The notes under the pieces are model-generated. The model ran no database searches. It was not told the DNA's origin and saw only the letters and a list, made by a program, of their open reading frames with translations. Positions 17,585-25,754 of a stretch of DNA of 64,000 nucleotides are shown here, in pieces. The stretch lies in NCBI RefSeq assembly GCF_020023385.1, contig NZ_JAIQCL010000001.1, forward strand, positions 434,001-498,000, given 5' to 3'. Every line of letters begins with the position of its first letter. Positions within the stretch are counted from its first letter, which is position 1. The DNA comes from Planococcus circulans (lineage in GTDB: Bacteria; Bacillota; Bacilli; Bacillales_A; Planococcaceae). The translations under genes and the position numbers were made by a program.

Positions 17585-18520
17585 CTATACTGCCTCTACT
17601 GGTGAAGCCACTGATTTCGAGATTTCCTGTAAGATAGTTGAAGGTTCATGGACAAGCATTCCTTCGGCCGTGAGCATCAGACGATGGACTGCAACAGGTT
17701 CAAGTATGTATTTGACATCATCCGGCGTCACAAAATTGCGCCCTTCAATGAATGCCCTCCCTTGAGCTGCGTGTACAAGGGCCAGGGCTGCACGGGAACT
17801 CAATCCGAGTTCAATGGCTGGATGTTCACGAGTTGCCCGCACAAGCGCTAAAATATAAGTTTCGATGTCTTCGTGCACCGCTATTCTTCCAGCCTCACTA
17901 TGCCACGTTCTGACGTCTTCTGCTGATGCGACAGGAAGAATTTCTTTTTTGTGCGAAACATTATCCCGGAAGTTGCGGATGATGGCTAGTTCTTCTTCAT
18001 ACTCCGGATAACCGATTTCCAAGCGGAACAGAAAACGGTCCAATTGGGCAGCGGGCAGAGGAAATGTTCCCTGCTGGGATTCCACGGGGTTTTGTGTAGC
18101 GATGACAATGAACGGATCCGGCAATTGAACGGTCTCTCCGTCGATGGTCGCCTGTTTCTCTTCCATGGATTCCAGCAGGCTTGACTGCGTCCGTGGGGTC
18201 GCACGGTTGATTTCGTCAGCCAGCAGCAAATTGGTTTGTACCGGCCCCGGCCGCAATTCGAATTCCTGGGTTTTGGGATTAAAAAACCGGATTCCTGTCA
18301 CGTCTGACGGCAACACATCCGGTGTGAATTGAATTCGCTGAAACTGGCCGGAAAATGAACCAGCAAACGCCTTAGCCATCCATGTCTTGCCTGAACCCGG
18401 CACACTTTCAAGCAAGACATGCCCCCCTTGAATCAAAGCGATCAGCATGAAGTCAATCTCTTTTCCCCTGCCGACCACCAATTCATTTAACTGTGTTTTG
18501 ACTTGTGTTAACTTCTCCAC
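17585..18520 (-). CDS. MoxR-family AAA+ ATPase (second copy)
   Basis: A MoxR ATPase of 311 residues. Walker A is SVPGSGKT, the Walker B region is LLADEINRATPRTQ, and ATQNPVESQQGTFPLPAAQL is the typical sensor region. I place the start at GTG 18520, because GGAGGGG lies at the right distance; a GTG at 18547 would have no ribosome binding site. It shares the MoxR-DUF58 order with the operon at the left edge but the two sets are clearly different paralogues. A 62-residue gene lies 29 bases upstream. Confidence 0.92.
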   Translation of the reverse strand: MEKLTQVKTQLNELVVGRGKEIDFMLIALIQGGHVLLESVPGSGKTWMAKAFAGSFSGQFQRIQFTPDVLPSDVTGIRFFNPKTQEFELRPGPVQTNLLLADEINRATPRTQSSLLESMEEKQATIDGETVQLPDPFIVIATQNPVESQQGTFPLPAAQLDRFLFRLEIGYPEYEEELAIIRNFRDNVSHKKEILPVASAEDVRTWHSEAGRIAVHEDIETYILALVRATREHPAIELGLSSRAALALVHAAQGRAFIEGRNFVTPDDVKYILEPVAVHRLMLTAEGMLVHEPSTILQEISKSVASPVEAV

Positions 18521-18549
18521 CTTATCCCCTCCGCTTTTGTGATCCACTA

Positions 18550-18738
18550 TTATTTAGACGGTTCTTCTGTGTACGTATAGACAGTGATGCCGTGGTGATA
18601 GGCGGTTCCTCTGAAATGCTTGAAATCCTCACGCGCGATCAACACTGTCCGGAAATCCAGGAAATCTTCTTTCTCGATGGTAATGGATTCGATTTCCCCA
18701 TTTTTTAAATCTTCGAGTTGCTGGTTGTAGTCAGTCAT
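18550..18738 (-). CDS. Small conserved-looking acidic protein, 62 aa
   Basis: A 62-residue protein starting MTDYNQQLEDL at ATG 18738 with AAAGGAG nine bases upstream. It contains DFLDFRTVLIAREDFKHFRG and ends YTYTEEPSK; no membrane segment or known motif is seen. It precedes the second MoxR gene by 29 bases on the same strand and is probably co-transcribed. I have seen similar small proteins in Bacillales but cannot name a family. A longer frame from 18822 has no ribosome binding site. Confidence 0.7.
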   Translation of the reverse strand: MTDYNQQLEDLKNGEIESITIEKEDFLDFRTVLIAREDFKHFRGTAYHHGITVYTYTEEPSK

Positions 18739-18757
18739 GAATTGTTCTCCTTTTGCC

Positions 18758-18786
18758 TTAGTTTTAATAACTCCTTCTGTTATAAT
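18758..18786 (+). promoter_or_regulatory. Promoter of the CPBP protease gene
   Basis: TTAGTT, 17-base spacer, perfect TATAAT at 18781-18786. It overlaps the leader of the divergent 62-residue gene. Confidence 0.5.
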
Positions 18787-18959
18787 ACTAAACGAATGAT
18801 AAATATCCCATTCGGCAAGCATTATGAGGAGCCACCTTCAGACAGATTCCGAGAATCTGTACTAGGCAATAGTATACAGCAAGATAACAAGGCGGACATC
18901 TATGCCCTTAATGCCGTTACTGAAGCGGGGCTTCGGCTTTTATTTTTAGGAGGATTTAC

Positions 18960-19574
18960 ATGATCAACTTTTTAAAACAGCATCCCTTGATTTTGATGCT
19001 GCCCCTGGCTTTCTTTTTGTATAATTTGGCCTTTGAAAATACCGCCATCTTTTGGTATATGTACACCTTTGCAATGCTGATTTTAATGTCTCTCGCTATA
19101 GTATTCGTTAAAATATTCGATGAGCTCGTCACTTGGAAAACATTGATCTATGGCTTAGGCTACGGAACACTTCTTTATGGACTCATTGCGGTTGGATTTC
19201 AATTGCTGCAACTGGTTCCCTTAAATATCACGGGATCTGTCGAAAGCTTTCTAACTGCTTTTGCACCTGTCTCGATTTGGCATTACCTCTTATTGATGTT
19301 CATCATCGTTCCCGGTGAAGAAGTTTTTTGGCGTGGGCTGGTTCAACAGAAACTGAAACAGTATGTCTCCACTCCAGTGGCAGTGCTGATCAGTTCTGTA
19401 CTGTTCGGTTCTGCATTGGCATTAGGCGGGTTTTGGCCCGGAGTAGGTGCTGGAATAGCAGCTGGCCTGATTCTGGGACTGCTCTACGAATGGAAAAGAA
19501 GTCTGCCGGTCATCATCGTCGCTCACTTGGTCATGATCGTCCTGCTGTTCCTGGTTTTGCCATTACCTGTTTAA
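18960..19574 (+). CDS. CPBP-family intramembrane protease
   Basis: A 204-residue protein with six or more membrane segments. The CPBP (Abi) motif 1 EExxxR appears as GEEVFWRGLVQ at about 118-128, a glycine/FxxxH-like second region is GGFWPGVGAG, and a conserved His occurs in VAHLVM near the C-terminus. Relatives are glutamic-type intramembrane proteases involved in bacteriocin self-immunity, protein maturation or prenylated-protein processing; the substrate is unknown. AGGAGG lies five bases before the ATG. Confidence 0.85.
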   Translation: MINFLKQHPLILMLPLAFFLYNLAFENTAIFWYMYTFAMLILMSLAIVFVKIFDELVTWKTLIYGLGYGTLLYGLIAVGFQLLQLVPLNITGSVESFLTAFAPVSIWHYLLLMFIIVPGEEVFWRGLVQQKLKQYVSTPVAVLISSVLFGSALALGGFWPGVGAGIAAGLILGLLYEWKRSLPVIIVAHLVMIVLLFLVLPLPV

Positions 19575-19633
19575 GATGAAACATTCCTCCTTCCGAAACG
19601 TCTACTAGACAAACCGATAGGAGGAATTTTTTT

Positions 19634-20296
19634 ATGAAGAAGCATTTATTTTTAGGTTCATCCATTCTGACGATTGGTATGTTGTTTGCTGCCTGCGGAT
19701 CTCCAGATACTGCAGAGGAAAACACAGGAACAGCTCCTGAAGAAGCTGCCGAAGAAGTAGTGGAAGAAGAAACGGATGACAGTGTTTTCGCTGAAGAGGC
19801 CGTGGAAGACACTGAAGATACCGAAGAAGAAACCGCTGCAGGTGAAGAGACTGAAGAACCTGAATCTGAACTTGCCGGTAGCCTGACCCAGAGCGAAGAG
19901 CAAAACTATGAATTAACCGTTCTTGATGGCTACGAGCTATCTGCCGAAGAACCGGGCAAAGATGCATTGTATGTATCCGACAATTCAGCTGTCTTCATGC
20001 GGATCGAGACATTCACTCCTGAAGAAACTGATTTTGCTTCGGCCGAAGAAAACATGCGACAAACCCTTCAGGCGGTTAATCCCGACGAACAGCCTGTGGA
20101 AGTTACGGATTTCGATGGATCAGATTTCACCCAATCTGCAGCCTATAAAGTACCAAGTGCTGAAGGCACCGTAACCGGCATCGTCTATGAAAAAGAGAAC
20201 CTGATCGTGCGCCTGACTATTTTTGATGACAGCACGGTCAATGCTACTGAAGATTTTATCGCCATGGGAAAAACCATCGAATCCTTGGAACAATAA
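19634..20296 (+). CDS. Acidic lipoprotein of unknown function
   Basis: A 220-residue predicted lipoprotein. The signal peptide MKKHLFLGSSILTIGML is followed by the lipobox FAAC at about 18-21. Residues about 25-80 are a very acidic, Glu/Thr-rich linker (runs such as EEVVEEETDD), and the remaining 140 residues form an ordinary domain that I do not recognise. It probably sits on the outer face of the membrane with the linker spanning the wall. AGGAGG precedes the ATG, and a strong bidirectional terminator follows. Confidence 0.85.
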   Translation: MKKHLFLGSSILTIGMLFAACGSPDTAEENTGTAPEEAAEEVVEEETDDSVFAEEAVEDTEDTEEETAAGEETEEPESELAGSLTQSEEQNYELTVLDGYELSAEEPGKDALYVSDNSAVFMRIETFTPEETDFASAEENMRQTLQAVNPDEQPVEVTDFDGSDFTQSAAYKVPSAEGTVTGIVYEKENLIVRLTIFDDSTVNATEDFIAMGKTIESLEQ

Positions 20297-20321
20297 AAAA
20301 CCAAGTGATTATAGCTTATAG

Positions 20322-20354
20322 AAAAAGGCCATCCGATGTTCGGATGGCCTTTTT
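20322..20354. terminator. Bidirectional terminator
   Basis: AAAAAGGCCATCCG-atgtt-CGGATGGCCTTTTT between the convergent lipoprotein and MarR-family genes. Confidence 0.9.
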
Positions 20355-20361
20355 GCTTTGT

Positions 20362-20805
20362 TCAATAGGATAGGTCTTTAATCGACAAGCCCAATTTCTT
20401 CATCAATTCAATGGCTTGTTCTTTTTCTTCACTTGACAGTGCTTCTGTTAATTCATGCAATTTCTTTTCGTGCTCCGGAAAAATCTGAGCCATGAATTCT
20501 TTTCCCTGTTCCGATATTTCCGCATAGGTCACGCGGCGGTCATTCGGACAATTGACGCGTGTGATATAACCGCGTTTTTCAAGCTTATCGATGACATACG
20601 TGATGGAGCCGCTCGCCAACAGGATTTTGCCCCCTATTTTTTGGAGCGGCTGCTTGCCTTTATGGTATAAAAGCTCCAAAACAGCAAATTCAGTAGGATT
20701 TACTCCACTTGCTTGAAAAAACTGATTGGTTTGTTCGGTAATTGCTTTATGCGCACGCGACAACACGATAAATAATTTCAGCGATTGTTTAATATCTTCA
20801 TTCAT
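20362..20805 (-). CDS. mhqR: MarR-family repressor, MhqR-like
   Basis: A 147-residue MarR-type winged-helix regulator. The stretch GVNPTEFAVLELLYHKGKQP, then KILLASGSITYVIDKLEKRG and CPNDRRVTYAEIS, closely matches my memory of B. subtilis MhqR (YkvE), which represses quinone- and electrophile-detoxification genes. The start is ATG 20805, with GGAAAGAG eight bases upstream; a GTG at 20823 is weaker. No mhq target gene is adjacent. The exact orthology is probable rather than proven. Confidence 0.75.
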   Translation of the reverse strand: MNEDIKQSLKLFIVLSRAHKAITEQTNQFFQASGVNPTEFAVLELLYHKGKQPLQKIGGKILLASGSITYVIDKLEKRGYITRVNCPNDRRVTYAEISEQGKEFMAQIFPEHEKKLHELTEALSSEEKEQAIELMKKLGLSIKDLSY

Positions 20806-20883
20806 CCGATTCACTCTTTCCACTGTTTAAGCTGCATTACACTAATTATAGTCTTTTTCCATCAAAATAACATCTTCCAGGAT

Positions 20884-22233
20884 TTAACCGATGATTACGC
20901 GCTCTTTCGGGTAATGGAATTTGGTCGGGTCTGTTTTCCCGCCAATTGTGAAAAGGAATGAGATCAACCCTACACGCCCCACAAACATTAAGGCCATGAT
21001 GATGACCTTTCCGGTAGACGACAAATCACCTGTTATCCCCAGCGACATTCCACAAGTTCCGAAAGCAGAAGTGATTTCAAAAATAACTTCTACGATTGTC
21101 GCTTGGGGCTCAGTGATGAGCAAGGCGATGGTTGCGACGAGTACCATGAAAAATGCCAGAAAAATGACAGCAAATGATCGGAAAACATCAATCAATTCAA
21201 TTTCCCGCTTAAAAATTTGAATGGTGTTTTTCCCGCGCGCAAAATTAATCAAAAAGAGGATGGCGATTGCAAAAGTCGTTGTCCGAATTCCTCCTCCTGC
21301 CGAACTTGGAGAAGCACCGATGAACATCAACGCACTCATGAAGACATTTGTTGCATCACTGAATTGTGTGATATCCACTGTCACCAATCCACCGGAACGG
21401 GAAGAAACCGAATGGAAAATTGCCGCGAATGCAGATTCGTGCCAGCTCATCCCTTTAAAGGCACGGAAGGATTCCAGCAATAGGATGCCGACTGTTCCGA
21501 CCGCCAGCAAAATAGCGAATATGCTTGTGGTGATTTTGGTAAATAAAGAGAATCGGAAATACTTTTGTTTGTTTGACAGAAACTCTTTTACTTCAATCAG
21601 TACCGGGAAACCGATCGCTCCTAAAATGATGAGGATCATATTGATGATTTGCACGAAATAATCATTGAAATAAGGCATCAATGATTCTCCTGTAATATCA
21701 AATCCGCCGTTCGTTGTCGCAGTTACTGATCCAAACACGCCATGGAGCAAAGCTTCCTGGAACGTCGGAAAAAACTGCGTGAAATAAATCGTCAGAATAA
21801 GAGCCCCCACTGCTTCGATCAGCAGCAGGATCTTGACGATTTCACGGATCAGCTTGACCACACCCGCCATGCTCGATTGGTTATGGTCAACCATGATCAG
21901 TTGGCGTTCACGCAAGCCAATTCGCTTCCCGACAAGGAGCCAAAAAAACGTTCCGATGGACATGATGCCAATGCCGCCCAGCTGCAAAATCACCATTAGA
22001 ACGACAATGCCAAATACCGTGTAGGTTTCGACAACATTGATGACAGTTAAACCTGTTACACTCACAGCACTGACTGCCGTAAAGAGGCTGTCGATTAAGG
22101 GGATGGTCATCCCTGGTTTATGGACATTCGGTAACCTCAATAATAAGAAGGAAACTGCAATTGCCACAAAATAATACGAAACTATTGCCTGGGCAGGTGT
22201 CAGATTCCGTACTTTTTGAAATGATTTATTCAT
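20884..22233 (-). CDS. ktrD: Potassium uptake membrane subunit, KtrB/KtrD family
   Basis: A 449-residue TrkH/KtrB-type K+ transporter. Four pore repeats with the selectivity-filter glycines are visible: VSVTGLTV, TTNGGFDI, SSRSGGLV and GTCGMSLG. It works with a cytosolic KtrA/KtrC ring that is not encoded here. I use ktrD because the linkage to sigI-rsgI and mhqR is as in the B. subtilis ykrM region and no ktrA gene is beside it, but KtrB cannot be excluded by sequence alone. Confidence 0.85.
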   Translation of the reverse strand: MNKSFQKVRNLTPAQAIVSYYFVAIAVSFLLLRLPNVHKPGMTIPLIDSLFTAVSAVSVTGLTVINVVETYTVFGIVVLMVILQLGGIGIMSIGTFFWLLVGKRIGLRERQLIMVDHNQSSMAGVVKLIREIVKILLLIEAVGALILTIYFTQFFPTFQEALLHGVFGSVTATTNGGFDITGESLMPYFNDYFVQIINMILIILGAIGFPVLIEVKEFLSNKQKYFRFSLFTKITTSIFAILLAVGTVGILLLESFRAFKGMSWHESAFAAIFHSVSSRSGGLVTVDITQFSDATNVFMSALMFIGASPSSAGGGIRTTTFAIAILFLINFARGKNTIQIFKREIELIDVFRSFAVIFLAFFMVLVATIALLITEPQATIVEVIFEITSAFGTCGMSLGITGDLSSTGKVIIMALMFVGRVGLISFLFTIGGKTDPTKFHYPKERVIIG

Positions 22234-22462
22234 AAGACATTGATTCCCTTCAGCGTTTACTCTCTCCCCATTCTATGAAAAGAATAGACAAAAAGAAAGA
22301 GAAATCGAAAATCTATTTAAGAAGAACAAATGGGCTTCAATTGCTATAAGCCGATAGAGCAGGGATATGTACTTGATGGACCTCCTATCACTTTGCTCAA
22401 TTTCTGTGTAGTTTCGTCCATCTGAGCGGTAAAAAAGAAAATCCCTTTCTTCTATGAATAGG

Positions 22463-22498
22463 TAAAAAGGAAAAGAGCAGAAGATTCACTTCTACTCT
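22463..22498 (-). terminator. Terminator overlapping the end of rsgI
   Basis: Minus-strand AGAGTAGAAG-tgaat-CTTCTGCTCT followed by TTTTCCTTTTT; the 5' arm overlaps the last codons of rsgI. Confidence 0.7.
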
Positions 22499-23775
22499 TT
22501 CTCTTTATTTCCTTGTTCATTTTGTGGCTTCGAAGAGTTCCCACTTTGCTTCTGATCTTGTTTTTCATCTTTACTGCTGTGATCGGGAGCCTGGCTGTCT
22601 TTCTTCTCTTGATCCATTGAAGGTCGAGGTTCGGTTTTATGAATGGAATTATTGCTGGCTGCTGGGGTATCCTTCTTCTTTTGCTGTCCTGGCGCTTCAT
22701 TGTTTGGGCGAGCTTTGTTCTCTGACGGATTCTTTTCTTTGTGTTCTGCTGGGTTCTTTTCTTTTTTCTCAGCAGGTTTTTCTTTTGGAGCAGGCTTGTT
22801 TGAATTGTTCTTTTCCTCCGTTTTTACAGGAGGAGCTTTTTCGGTTTTGGCTGCAGGCTCTTCAGCTTTCCTGTTTGGCTTCTGTGTTTTTTGCTGCTCT
22901 GTTTTTGGTGATGGATTGTTTTGTTTCTTTTCTGCTGCAGGCGGAGCTGGTTTCTTCTCACCTCTTGGAGGAATTGTCTTGTTTTTATCTGCCGGCTTGG
23001 TATTCTTTGTTTCTTTCTCATGATTCTTTCCGTTATTATTGGTTGGCGGTTTTTGCTCATTGACCGCTTTGTTTTCTTTTGGCACCGTTACGGCCTCGGC
23101 CTCTTCCCCCGATTTCCGCACATCAGGCTGCTGCTGGATTTTCAAGGTTTCGGTTTTTTTGATCATTTGTCCAACAGGGACGTGATCTTCTCTTGATTGA
23201 CGCCATTGCGCCTTTGTGGCTTCCTTCATCTGAATTGCCATTTGCTTATTTTTCGCATCTGAAGAAACCGCAAGAACAACTTTCTTGATAGCCTTGTCAA
23301 AGTCACTGTCATCTTCTTCAACTGCCGTAATCGTAATTTGTTCTGTCTGGTCTGTCACCGCTATTTCAAAAACGCGGCTCAGCACATCTAACAGGGAGTC
23401 ATTTTTCCAATCATCCAGTTGATGAATCAACTCGTGTCCGTCACTGTTCAATTCACGAATCGATACCACTTCATACTGGTCATTGATCCCCAGTTCAACA
23501 CCGGGGTTGATTTGAACCTGTACATAGCCGAAAGCTTCTTCAGCAGGTGATACCAAACCAGACATAAACAGAACCAAAGCAGCCACTGCCGCGATTACAG
23601 GTGCCATAATCGGCTGCCAGCGAACTGCCGGTTTTTTTTCGTATGGATAAAAAGAAGCTTCTTCTCCTATTGACGGATTCCCTGCAGGCGTCCCTTTGAT
23701 GAACCGGCCATTTGCCATCAGAAAAATGGAGCGGTCCTGATTCAGTTCTATGCATATTCCCGATTGTCTCCGCAT
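22492..23775 (-). CDS. rsgI: Anti-sigma-I factor RsgI with low-complexity tail
   Basis: A 427-residue single-pass protein. Residues 1-60 form the cytosolic RsgI N-terminal domain (IELNQDRSIFLMANGRFIKG), about 70-90 is the membrane segment, and about 95-185 is the conserved extracytoplasmic region (YVQVQINPGVELGINDQYEV). Residues about 220-427 are extremely rich in Lys, Pro, Glu, Asn and Gln. RsgI binds and silences SigI until processed. The ATG overlaps the sigI stop codon (TGATG). The tail may cross or bind the cell wall; that is inference. Confidence 0.92.
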   Translation of the reverse strand: MRRQSGICIELNQDRSIFLMANGRFIKGTPAGNPSIGEEASFYPYEKKPAVRWQPIMAPVIAAVAALVLFMSGLVSPAEEAFGYVQVQINPGVELGINDQYEVVSIRELNSDGHELIHQLDDWKNDSLLDVLSRVFEIAVTDQTEQITITAVEEDDSDFDKAIKKVVLAVSSDAKNKQMAIQMKEATKAQWRQSREDHVPVGQMIKKTETLKIQQQPDVRKSGEEAEAVTVPKENKAVNEQKPPTNNNGKNHEKETKNTKPADKNKTIPPRGEKKPAPPAAEKKQNNPSPKTEQQKTQKPNRKAEEPAAKTEKAPPVKTEEKNNSNKPAPKEKPAEKKEKNPAEHKEKNPSENKARPNNEAPGQQKKKDTPAASNNSIHKTEPRPSMDQEKKDSQAPDHSSKDEKQDQKQSGNSSKPQNEQGNKEKE

Positions 23776-24530
23776 CAGTTTAACCGCCCCTTCAAATAAT
23801 CTTTTAAAAAATGCAAATCGCTCATCTGCAGCAACGCCATAGCGATTATGTACTTTCGATTGCGTTCAATCGTTTTTCGTGAAACCTTAACCAACTTTTC
23901 AATCTCCTTGATCGGCAATTTTCTCTTTTCCAATAAGTATTGGTTATATTCATCGGTTTCAGCTACCAATTGGGCAATCTGGATGGAAGTGATGCGTGCA
24001 TCCTGATGAGCTGGCGACACTTTAACCAGTTCCTGAAAGGACAAGCCGAATTCCCGGAGAATCTCTTCGTATAAAGCGATTTCCTCCCGTCTTTTCTGGT
24101 TCTGCTGATTGGTGTCGTATGCTTCGGAAGCGGCATAATCTGCTATGCCATTATGCGTTTCCGGCTCTGCTGCCGGCATGAAATCATGGCTGAATTCGTC
24201 CCGGCGGCTTTCCTTGCGTATAAAATCAATGACACGCCTACGGATGACCATGTGGGCAAATGTCAGAAATGAAGCATTATTGGTATGGTCAAACTTTTGC
24301 ACAGCTTCGTTAAAAGCAGAAAGCGCCACACTGTATTCATCATCATGATCGTCGATAAATCGTTTGCATACTTGTGATGCCGTCTTTTTCATAAAGGGTG
24401 AATAGGAAAAAAGCAAGTCATGCAAAGCCTGCTCATCACCGTCCTGAGCTTGTATTACCAATATTTCAGCATTGGATTTTTCGATACGTCCAAATCGCCC
24501 ACCCAATGAAGTTAAAAGCACACCACTCAC
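23775..24530 (-). CDS. sigI: RNA polymerase sigma factor SigI
   Basis: A 251-residue sigma-70-family protein of the SigI group. The region-2 segment VCKRFIDDHDDEYSVALSAF and HMVIRRRVIDFIRKESRR are characteristic, and a C-terminal HTH region (LVKVSRKTIERNRKYI) is present. SigI serves heat and cell-wall stress in B. subtilis and is held by RsgI, encoded next and translationally coupled. The start at GTG 24530 is not certain: an in-frame GTG at 24521 is also reasonably placed behind AGAGGTGAG. Confidence 0.92.
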   Translation of the reverse strand: MSGVLLTSLGGRFGRIEKSNAEILVIQAQDGDEQALHDLLFSYSPFMKKTASQVCKRFIDDHDDEYSVALSAFNEAVQKFDHTNNASFLTFAHMVIRRRVIDFIRKESRRDEFSHDFMPAAEPETHNGIADYAASEAYDTNQQNQKRREEIALYEEILREFGLSFQELVKVSPAHQDARITSIQIAQLVAETDEYNQYLLEKRKLPIKEIEKLVKVSRKTIERNRKYIIAMALLQMSDLHFLKDYLKGRLN

Positions 24531-24613
24531 CTCTTCTCAAAGTCATTGCCTACTTGATTGTAACTTTGAAGGATTCAATTGAAAAGAGGCAGGTTTTTCT
24601 GTTCTTACCATTA

Positions 24614-24642
24614 TTCGCTTTTAAAATGGTTCTTTTGTGGGT
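24614..24642 (-). promoter_or_regulatory. Possible SigI-type autoregulatory promoter
   Basis: On the minus strand ACCCAC (24642-24637) and CGAA (24617-24614) lie 19 bases apart about 80 bases upstream of sigI. SigI promoters in Bacillus have ACCC-type -35 and CGAA -10 elements. The match is partial. Confidence 0.3.
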
Positions 24643-24671
24643 AGCCGATTCGACTTCTTAAAAGTCTATAG

Positions 24672-24710
24672 AAAAAAGGTACATTGAATTGGATTCAATG
24701 CACCTTTTTT
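24672..24710 (-). terminator. Terminator after the TerC gene
   Basis: AAAAAAGGTaCATTGAAT-tgg-ATTCAATGcACCTTTTTT, symmetric, between the TerC gene and the sigI leader. Confidence 0.85.
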
Positions 24711-24735
24711 AGTTTTTCCTTACAGGAACACGCTC

Positions 24736-25533
24736 TTATTTAACTTCCTGCTCCTTAACCTGTTCTTTATTCTGTTTGACTCCGAGAATTCCTCCAACTA
24801 CAACGATGCCAAGGAGTACTGTCCAGAAGATTAATGTCCATGGTGTTGAGTGTGGGAAATCGTGTGGCAGAATCCCGACATTTTCGTGGGATAAAGTCAT
24901 GACCAATAATTTCACGCCGACCCATCCAACAATAACAAAAGCTGCTGTTTCGAGCTGTGGGTATTTTTCAAGCAATTGCACAAATTTATGTGCTGCAAAT
25001 CGCATGATGATTACTCCGATCAATCCACCGGCAAGCATGACCATAAACTGGCCTGAGTTAATGCCGCCTATATCTTCCATATTGAAGACAGTCAAATGCG
25101 GCAAGGTTACTGCCAACGCAACCGCTGCCAGCATTGAGTCGATGGCAAATGCAATATCGGCCAACTCCACTTTCAATACGGTCATCCAAAAACTTGAACC
25201 TTTTTTCTCAGGTTTTGCATCCACGCCTTCAAGAATCTCGTCTGTATCCCCTTTGCGCTGATCATATATGCTCTTGATTGAAATAAACAATAGATAAGCT
25301 GCTCCAAGTGCTTGGATCTGCCAAATATTAACTAACAGTGTAATCATGAATAATGCTGCAAAGCGGAAGACGAAAGCTCCTACCAATCCATAAAACAATG
25401 CTTTCTTCTGTTGCTCTTTCGGTAAATGCTTAACCATTACTGCCATTACCACTGCATTATCTGCAGCCAGTAGCCCTTCAAGTCCAACTAATACCAATAG
25501 GACCCAGGCATACTCCAATAAAATTGCTTCCAT
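24736..25533 (-). CDS. ykoY: TerC-family manganese exporter
   Basis: A 265-residue TerC/YkoY-type membrane protein with seven to nine hydrophobic segments. The two conserved acidic membrane motifs are GLEGLLAADNAVVMAVM near the N-terminus and ADIAFAIDSMLAAVA in the middle. YkoY (MeeY) of B. subtilis exports Mn2+ and helps load secreted enzymes. The start is ATG 25533 with AGGAGGAG seven bases upstream; a frame from 25623 would run back through the riboswitch. A yybP-ykoY riboswitch directly precedes it, which supports the manganese role. Confidence 0.92.
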   Translation of the reverse strand: MEAILLEYAWVLLVLVGLEGLLAADNAVVMAVMVKHLPKEQQKKALFYGLVGAFVFRFAALFMITLLVNIWQIQALGAAYLLFISIKSIYDQRKGDTDEILEGVDAKPEKKGSSFWMTVLKVELADIAFAIDSMLAAVALAVTLPHLTVFNMEDIGGINSGQFMVMLAGGLIGVIIMRFAAHKFVQLLEKYPQLETAAFVIVGWVGVKLLVMTLSHENVGILPHDFPHSTPWTLIFWTVLLGIVVVGGILGVKQNKEQVKEQEVK

Positions 25534-25561
25534 TCCGCTTTCTCCTCCTATTTTTGCCACC

Positions 25562-25700
25562 AAAAAAGACCTCCGCCTAAATAAAGGCAAAGGTCTCGCT
25601 AAGCAAAATTCGTTTGCTATCACAACCGATGGCTACTAACCATGTATTGACGACTGTGAAATAGGTTTCCCTATAGCTACTCCCCCTTGACTGAAAGTCA
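25562..25700 (-). promoter_or_regulatory. yybP-ykoY manganese riboswitch with terminator
   Basis: The minus-strand leader shows the hallmarks of this riboswitch: AAGGGGGAGTAGC near 25688-25676, an internal ATACATGG/AGCCATCGG region, and AGCGAGACCTTTGCC near its 3' end. The 3' part GACCTTTGCC ... GGCGGAGGTC followed by TTTTTT (plus strand 25562-25595) is an intrinsic terminator that competes with the aptamer. High Mn2+ is expected to favour read-through into the exporter gene. Confidence 0.92.
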
Positions 25701-25722
25701 AAGTGTATTGAGTTGTAATGTC

Positions 25723-25750
25723 AGTATAGCATCTTTTTTATGCAAGGCAA
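25723..25750 (-). promoter_or_regulatory. Promoter of the riboswitch-ykoY transcript
   Basis: TTGCCT (25750-25745), 16-base spacer, TATACT (25728-25723), just upstream of the aptamer. Confidence 0.6.
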
Positions 25751-25754
25751 AGTT

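Noticed and set aside
18550-18822. Extended 90-residue version of the small gene upstream of the second moxR
   Set aside because: The first 28 codons overlap the divergent promoter and lack a ribosome binding site; the 62-residue start has a good one.
22234-22491. c-di-AMP (ydaO) riboswitch upstream of ktrD
   Set aside because: I searched the leader by eye and found none of the conserved blocks; only ordinary AT-rich sequence.
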